A DNA stretch of 40,000 nucleotides from contig WPIO01000136.1 of assembly GCA_009760855.2 (NCBI GenBank), positions 790,001-830,000 of the forward strand, given 5' to 3'. A model generated the notes under the pieces. That model was not told the origin of the DNA and ran no database searches. It saw nothing but the letters and a program-made list of their open reading frames with translations. How positions within the stretch are numbered: the first letter of the stretch is position 1; each line of letters starts with the position of its first letter. This DNA comes from Cristatella mucedo (lineage: Eukaryota; Bryozoa; Phylactolaemata; Cristatellidae). The position numbers and the translations under genes are program-made. This document shows, piece after piece, positions 22,191 through 40,000 of this stretch.

Positions 22191-22659
22191 AACAATGATA
22201 AGTTCTAGCCCTGCGGCATATATAAAGCTCGCACATAAATATTAAGAGACATTGGGATGTATTGCTTTATATAAATGATTATATTTATATTAACTATACA
22301 TATACGTATGTGCGTGTGCTTGGAGGCTTCTTCGAGAAAACTATTTGAAATGTAGCCGAAAATCTAGAGCATCTACTGATTTCTGAACTATCTTTAGGGG
22401 TACTTTTGTATGACTCCAGAGTAAATACGTGTTAACTTTGATATACTTCCTGTTCTATCTCGCTAAACGTAGACCAAAAGACTCAAACTCGTCTTTTTCT
22501 TATTAATTTGTCTTAATTATAAGCTAACCGATGTCCTGGTTGCAAAAGTAAAGTTTGTTAGGAATAATGGTCATTTCTCCACTCTTGACGCATAAGCAGT
22601 TGTGAAATAATGCTTTAACAGCCAGAGAAAAAATGCGTTTCTTAGTAATTTTATTTTTA
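22191..22659. other. intergenic, A/T-rich, no gene seen
   Basis: Nothing recognised. Confidence 0.5.
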
Positions 22660-22794
22660 CGACGACGCTACGAATGGGGCCGTGTACTCATGTCGATCCG
22701 TGGTTCTGGAACTTACCGCCCTACGCTAATGACGAGGACTTATTACGTTTAAGGCGCTCTTTGTTGCCGCCTCATTCATCTAGCGGCGGCATAC

Positions 22795-22974
22795 CTGCGT
22801 GTCGGCGCAGCGAATACGATTTCATTGTGCTGTTTCGCTTCGAGGCACCGTATTCATACGTATCCATCCCGAATTTGCCAGGACCGTCGCCCGTTACGTA
22901 CGCTTTGTCTGTGGCAGAGGGTACTTGTTCAGAAGCCACTTCGCGACGCGTTCGTAGTCGTAGCATTTCGAAAG
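22795..22974 (-). CDS. candidate internal exon of an unrecognised minus-strand gene
   Basis: On the minus strand a 180-bp open block begins after GAGATTTTAG and ends at CACGCAG|GTATGC, a good donor. Its phase is 1 to 1 (2 + 177 + 1 bases). It would encode a basic, Tyr/Gly-containing segment including EMLRLRTRREVASEQVPSAT and YVTGDGPGKFGMDTYEYG. I recognise no family. A plus-strand frame of 118 codons (22674-23030) overlaps it and competes as an explanation. No next exon at lower coordinates was found. Confidence 0.3.
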
Positions 22975-23424
22975 CTAAAATCTCAAAGACAACTGACATG
23001 CTTTATGTCGAAACCAGCCAGTCTACATGACCGCACCTCTTGTTTCCGAGGTCCTTTGAAATGCACCTGATGCTGATTTCGTTCTTGATTATTAGCGCAC
23101 GACATCCCTTTGCGGCTTCAAAGCTCGTTCTGCGCCCGACGGCTCATCTAAATTGGCTGTCGGGCATTATACAGCGGCATAAGTCCACAGTAGAGTTGCC
23201 GGCCTCCCACCTCCGGACACATTAGCGGGTATGTTTGACAAAGGAGGGGAGATTTGCTATATTTTCATTGGCCTCTTCGAAAAGTTTCATCTGCGCAGCT
23301 CTTCAAAGCAACGGTTAAAAAATCAAAGCAGTCAACAACGGCGAATGAGTAGGTTTGCTAGGTCGCCGGGGTCAGCGAATAGCCAGGAAAGTAATGGTGC
23401 CGGGCGCGACTGGGCGAGGTGACG

Positions 23425-24137
23425 TTAACCGAGTTCCGTCTGCTGCTGTACTACATCCGGCGAGGTCCGTGGCTCTAGTACTCGGCTGGTCGGTGGGTAG
23501 CCCGTTGCGGTGCGTATTTCCCGAGCGGTCGGCATTTCGTCTGCATGTTTTGTGTAGGCGCTATGCGGTTGACTGGACATGCATTCCTCGTCGAAACTGT
23601 CGAAACGTCGCCCTGGCTGCAAGGCTGACACGACGCTCCTCACCATCGGCACCGTTATTTGTTTCCGGAGTGGTCGCACTGGACCGCTGTGGCTGCTTTT
23701 AGTTTGGCCGCTGCTTCGATACTGAAAAGCTTTCATTTGTTGAGATGCGAGCCACCCAGGGTCTTGGCTATCGTCGGCGACGAAGCCTGAAAAATATCGT
23801 TTGACGAAACGGGGAGCCCGCCCGCCATGGGGGTAGCTCGCCGTAGAGGGTAGTGGGCGCTGCCATTGCATACGGCAAGTTAGATCGGCAGGCTGTTCAT
23901 CGGAGCATCGGTCCTCAGCTCGGAACTTCTTCGGTTGACAGCGGGCGCGAACGAATGAGCGAGCGCTCGTCGGCGGCGGTACCCACGAGCCGATGCTTGC
24001 CAGCACTCGGAACGCCTCACTACAGGCGCCTCAGGACGAGAGGCGGCAGACGTATCGTACGAAAAAGCCAGTGTGCGTTGGCCACCAGAGATCCGCTGCT
24101 GTTGCCCTGCTCTGTCGAATCCCGTGTAGCTAGCCAT
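23425..24137 (-). CDS. candidate first exon(s) of an unrecognised minus-strand gene
   Basis: An ATG at 24137 on the minus strand has a strong context (ACAATGG) at the edge of a CpG-rich block. It starts MASYTGFDRAGQQQRISG. An overlapping frame of 193 codons (24006-23425) carries a polar, low-complexity protein (for example FVADDSQDPGWLASQQMKAF). A possible acceptor, TATTTTTCAG near 23790, and phase-1 donors at about 24084 or 23428 could join these to the block at 22795-22974. There is no domain similarity, the exon structure is guesswork, and GC-rich DNA alone produces long frames. Confidence 0.3.
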
Positions 24138-24194
24138 TGTTTTGTGCTTTCGCGGTCATCGCTTTGTTGCGAAGCAAAAGTGAGGAGCAAGGCA

Positions 24195-25455
24195 ATGATA
24201 ATGATAAAACATATTTCTTGAATTGTAATAGCATCTAAAGAGAACTAGATCTCTTGCTATGTGTGCACTTTACAGACGCTGGAAAGGAGCCACACACCTA
24301 AGCACACAAAGGACAGTGCACAGGGACAGGAAAAGGCTGTGAGAAGCAGGCAGGCTTATGGCTTCTTTTAAATGTCATCAAATTATAGGATGTCGTAATG
24401 TTGGTGCGTAATGATTTCCAAGCTTTGGGAGCATAGGAACTGACGGCACGGTCTTTAAAAAATGTGAGTTGCTTGGCACAGCTAAACGATTTGTGTCTGA
24501 GGAGCAGTGATGTTATGAGTAAGTGTTTCAAATGGGTAATCGGTAATAAGAGGACAGCGATAACAAGCTGCGAGTTACAGAATTTCGAAAAAAATCATTT
24601 GCTTGATGGGAACCAGGTCGACATGGTGCTTGATATTCAGCTAGTGCTGGTTGTTGAGAAGTGGTACAATTTGGCAGATCTTAGTTCATGAAGCCCAGCT
24701 TCAGAGTTTTTGCAACAACTGTAAGTGTCTTTAGAGCGTAGTTAGGAAGACCTGCATTTAGTTAGGTATACAAATCTTGGCAAGATTTATAATTACGGGG
24801 ATCAACTTGGCTCTACTATCCTTATCTAAGCAAGCCAGAACGGCTGATCCATTGTGCCCATCTAGAAAAAGGTCGTTTTGAACTAGGGCATCCATGTCAC
24901 AGGCACAGGTTATGGGGATATGCTGGCTGAAGCAATTTTGAGTTTTAGGATTTAATTGCTTCTAAATTTCACTTGGTTTGCTTATAAGTAGGTTTTGACC
25001 TCATTCCATTTGAGAAAATCTGCTGCCACCCAAGTTTGAGTGCCAGGGATACACGCTGCAAAAGATTGCAAAGAAGCTGGGTGCTGAAAGACAGCGGTGA
25101 TCTAAGCAGCGGTATGTCTAATATCTGTCTGTTCTGCATAAAAATAGAAGCCAGATTATGGTCGGCGATTATATCGGCAAGAAGGAGAGTATAAACTGTA
25201 AAATGGAATGGACCTTGAATAGCTCCCTGAGGCGCCACATACTTCAAAGCTCACCAGATGACCGCTGGCCATTACCATCTGCACACTCAAATCTCCCACT
25301 TAAATCATTGCGGTGCAGTGCCGGTGATGCCCGGCGAGATGATAGGTGCTCAAGAATGACATTATAAATGCTAAATGATTGTAAAAGCTTCCAAAAGATT
25401 CAACAGGACTAGCAAAGAGCTTTCAACTTCCTGATATCAACATTCCGGAAGATGT
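24195..25455 (-). mobile_element. LINE family 1 copy, heavily decayed (copy G)
   Basis: The 3' hairpin region (AAAGAGAACTAGATCTCTTG, 24236-24255) is followed on the minus strand by the C-terminal block FFKDRAVSSYAPKAWKSLRT (about 24460-24400). Much decayed RT comes next, including APQGAIQGPFHFTVYTLLLADI at about 25240-25175, where the catalytic YADD is replaced by FMQN. Similarity fades near 25455. Confidence 0.8.
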
Positions 25456-26635
25456 CGAAAAGAGTATGTTTCTTCCTACTGGCTAAAGCTTCGCCTATGC
25501 CGGCGAACGTTTGGACTTGCGACTCCCAAGAACGTGTCTCGAGTCTAAACTAACTAACGTCGAACCAACCTTGTCTACAGTGGAGACAGTTCAGAGTCGA
25601 GAGTAGCCTCCTTGTCGAGCTGTGGCTGCTGCAATCGCTCTCATTTGGGAACACGGGACAAGTCTCGGAAGTGTTAAGGTGGTCATACCTTATTAGCGAA
25701 TAGGATGGAGAAAAGCTAAAGTAGCTGCACAACAACAGAGTCAGTCTTGAGCCTTTTGGCCCGCTACGGCCCTTCCCGTGTGACGACGGAATAGTAGATA
25801 GTTCTAGAGAGTATTAGGAAAGGCAAACTTGTTAAGCATCCCACACTTGAAGAAGGAGTGTCCGGTACCCTCCGGTACATGTCCTAGCCAACCAGTCGTG
25901 CTGGTGCTTGAAGATGATTGATTGCTCACTGTTTTCACGGATTTGCTTAAAAGGTAGCTTGTAGCTTGCCTTAGTCAGTTCGAGAAATGAGTGCGTACTC
26001 AGTCTCTTGGCCTAGTGGGTTTTGCCTAAAGTAGTGGTGCTCGGTGGCAATTATAGACTTTTGCTACACTTGGACGTCTCCTTTCTTGCAAAACCCTCTA
26101 ATTGTTCACATATCTCCTCACCACTCGACCTTTGAAAAACTTGACGTATGAATGAGCAGTAACTATCCTCACAAACTTCCTGCGTGTAGGCTCTATGCAT
26201 GGTATAGCAATGGTAATGTGTACTGTTTCCACACACTGGTAATAGTGCGTGTTGCTCTATATAGCTAAATGCATAGTGTATGTAGCAACTGGGAAAGTAA
26301 TAATTGTCGCAGACTCTGTAGTCAAATCAAGGCACCTTCAGATGTTTTCTGACTCAAAAATAAATCACTGGTGCCGTGCCATACGAATCCACCCATCACT
26401 CAAGAGACAGGCCGAAATTGATTTATCTGGGAACAACCGAATTGATAGGCTTGAAATGCAGTTGTGTGCATGATATAGGCTCGGCTACTGACAGACAGCT
26501 CATTGCAATATGAGCAGTGCCGGGCATGACCGTGTTAACTTGGCACTGAATTTCTGTATAGATAGAATATCATATCGTTTGCTAAAAATTAAGGTTAGCA
26601 CCAGCTTCAGCTTGACGATCACCATTTACGTGCAG
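25456..26635. other. no gene seen; upstream flank of the MEI1-like gene
   Basis: No coding exon recognised. The promoter or a 5' non-coding exon of the following gene should lie here or further upstream, but no clear core promoter element stands out. Confidence 0.4.
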
Positions 26636-39533
<12,898 letters not shown>

Positions 39534-40000
39534 GTGCGACCTCAGATTTGAGCCTGCATCGCTACTGCTGGCTCGGCACAAGGCATGCGGAGCTGCTTAG
39601 CTTTTTAAGTTTGCCCAACGTGCATTGCCTGACATTTCGCATCCACCGGGACCAACAGGGCCATTCGAGATCTAATCGTGGCCACGGGCCCAGAAGACTA
39701 GGGCAGCTTGAGAGTACCCCATGCTTGCCGGGGCTCAGTGGCTCTGTCCGTTTGCTCAGTGGCTCTGTCCTGCAAGGTCTGCTTGTATTGCCTTACAGGG
39801 CCAAGCAGCACGGAGCTTGGAAGGGGTGTGAATGGTCAGCTCTGAAACTATCCCGTCAGCTCGTCTCGGTCAATTTCGACTAACAATTACTTCCGCCTAA
39901 GGATGACTGTCCTTGCTGGGCTCTCGTTTGGACTTTGTGATAAATTAAAAACCTGCCAACATATTCAATCGTAAATGCAGTTAAACAGAATGCTTGTGGC
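39534..40000 (+). other. intron or downstream part of the MEI1-like gene; next exon not resolved
   Basis: The preceding donor leaves phase 1. A possible acceptor AAATGCAG at about 39980 keeps phase, but only about 20 bases follow. The 132-codon frame at 39485-39883 is largely intronic and unrelated to the family. Confidence 0.45.

Overview
This is animal nuclear DNA. The window has a gene split by spliceosomal introns, several L2/CR1-type non-LTR retrotransposon copies, tRNA-derived SINEs, long (CA)n and (GA)n microsatellites, and no operons or bacterial signals. I cannot name the phylum. The gene, the repeat types and the intron density suit a marine or other non-insect invertebrate, but that is inference.

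Layout. Bases 1 to about 7,000 are intergenic and repeat-rich: SINE pieces, a (CA)n tract, a 39-bp tandem repeat, and a roughly 740-bp element with inverted terminal repeats around a degenerate TTTAGGG array. Bases 7,009-8,588 hold a minus-strand LINE copy with a SINE nested in its 3' tail. Bases 9,700-11,470 are GC/CpG-rich without a convincing gene. A large imperfect inverted repeat lies at 11,603-12,062, and facing (GA)n and (CT)n tracts at 13,175-13,917. Bases 14,540-20,200 are almost entirely LINE-derived and include one family-1 copy inserted inside an older copy of the same family. Bases 20,944-22,190 hold a decayed copy of a protein family that is highly repeated in animal genomes. Bases 22,795-24,137 may hold a small minus-strand gene that I do not recognise. 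Another LINE copy fills 24,195-25,455.

The main gene runs on the plus strand from about 26,636 to beyond the last exon seen (39,533). Eleven exons with mutually compatible splice phases, plus a twelfth with an uncertain start, join into one frame of about 620 to 650 codons. From remembered family sequences I recognise this as the N-terminal half of MEI1 (meiosis inhibitor 1; meiotic double-strand break formation protein 1, related to plant PRD1), a helical-repeat protein needed for meiotic DNA double-strand breaks. Its 3' half lies outside the window. Its introns carry LINE pieces (mostly antisense), a SINE and long pyrimidine/purine microsatellites.

Most other open frames (poly-R/E, poly-S/L, poly-H/T and short ones) are by-products of simple repeats or shadows. 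No tRNA, rRNA or CRISPR was found.
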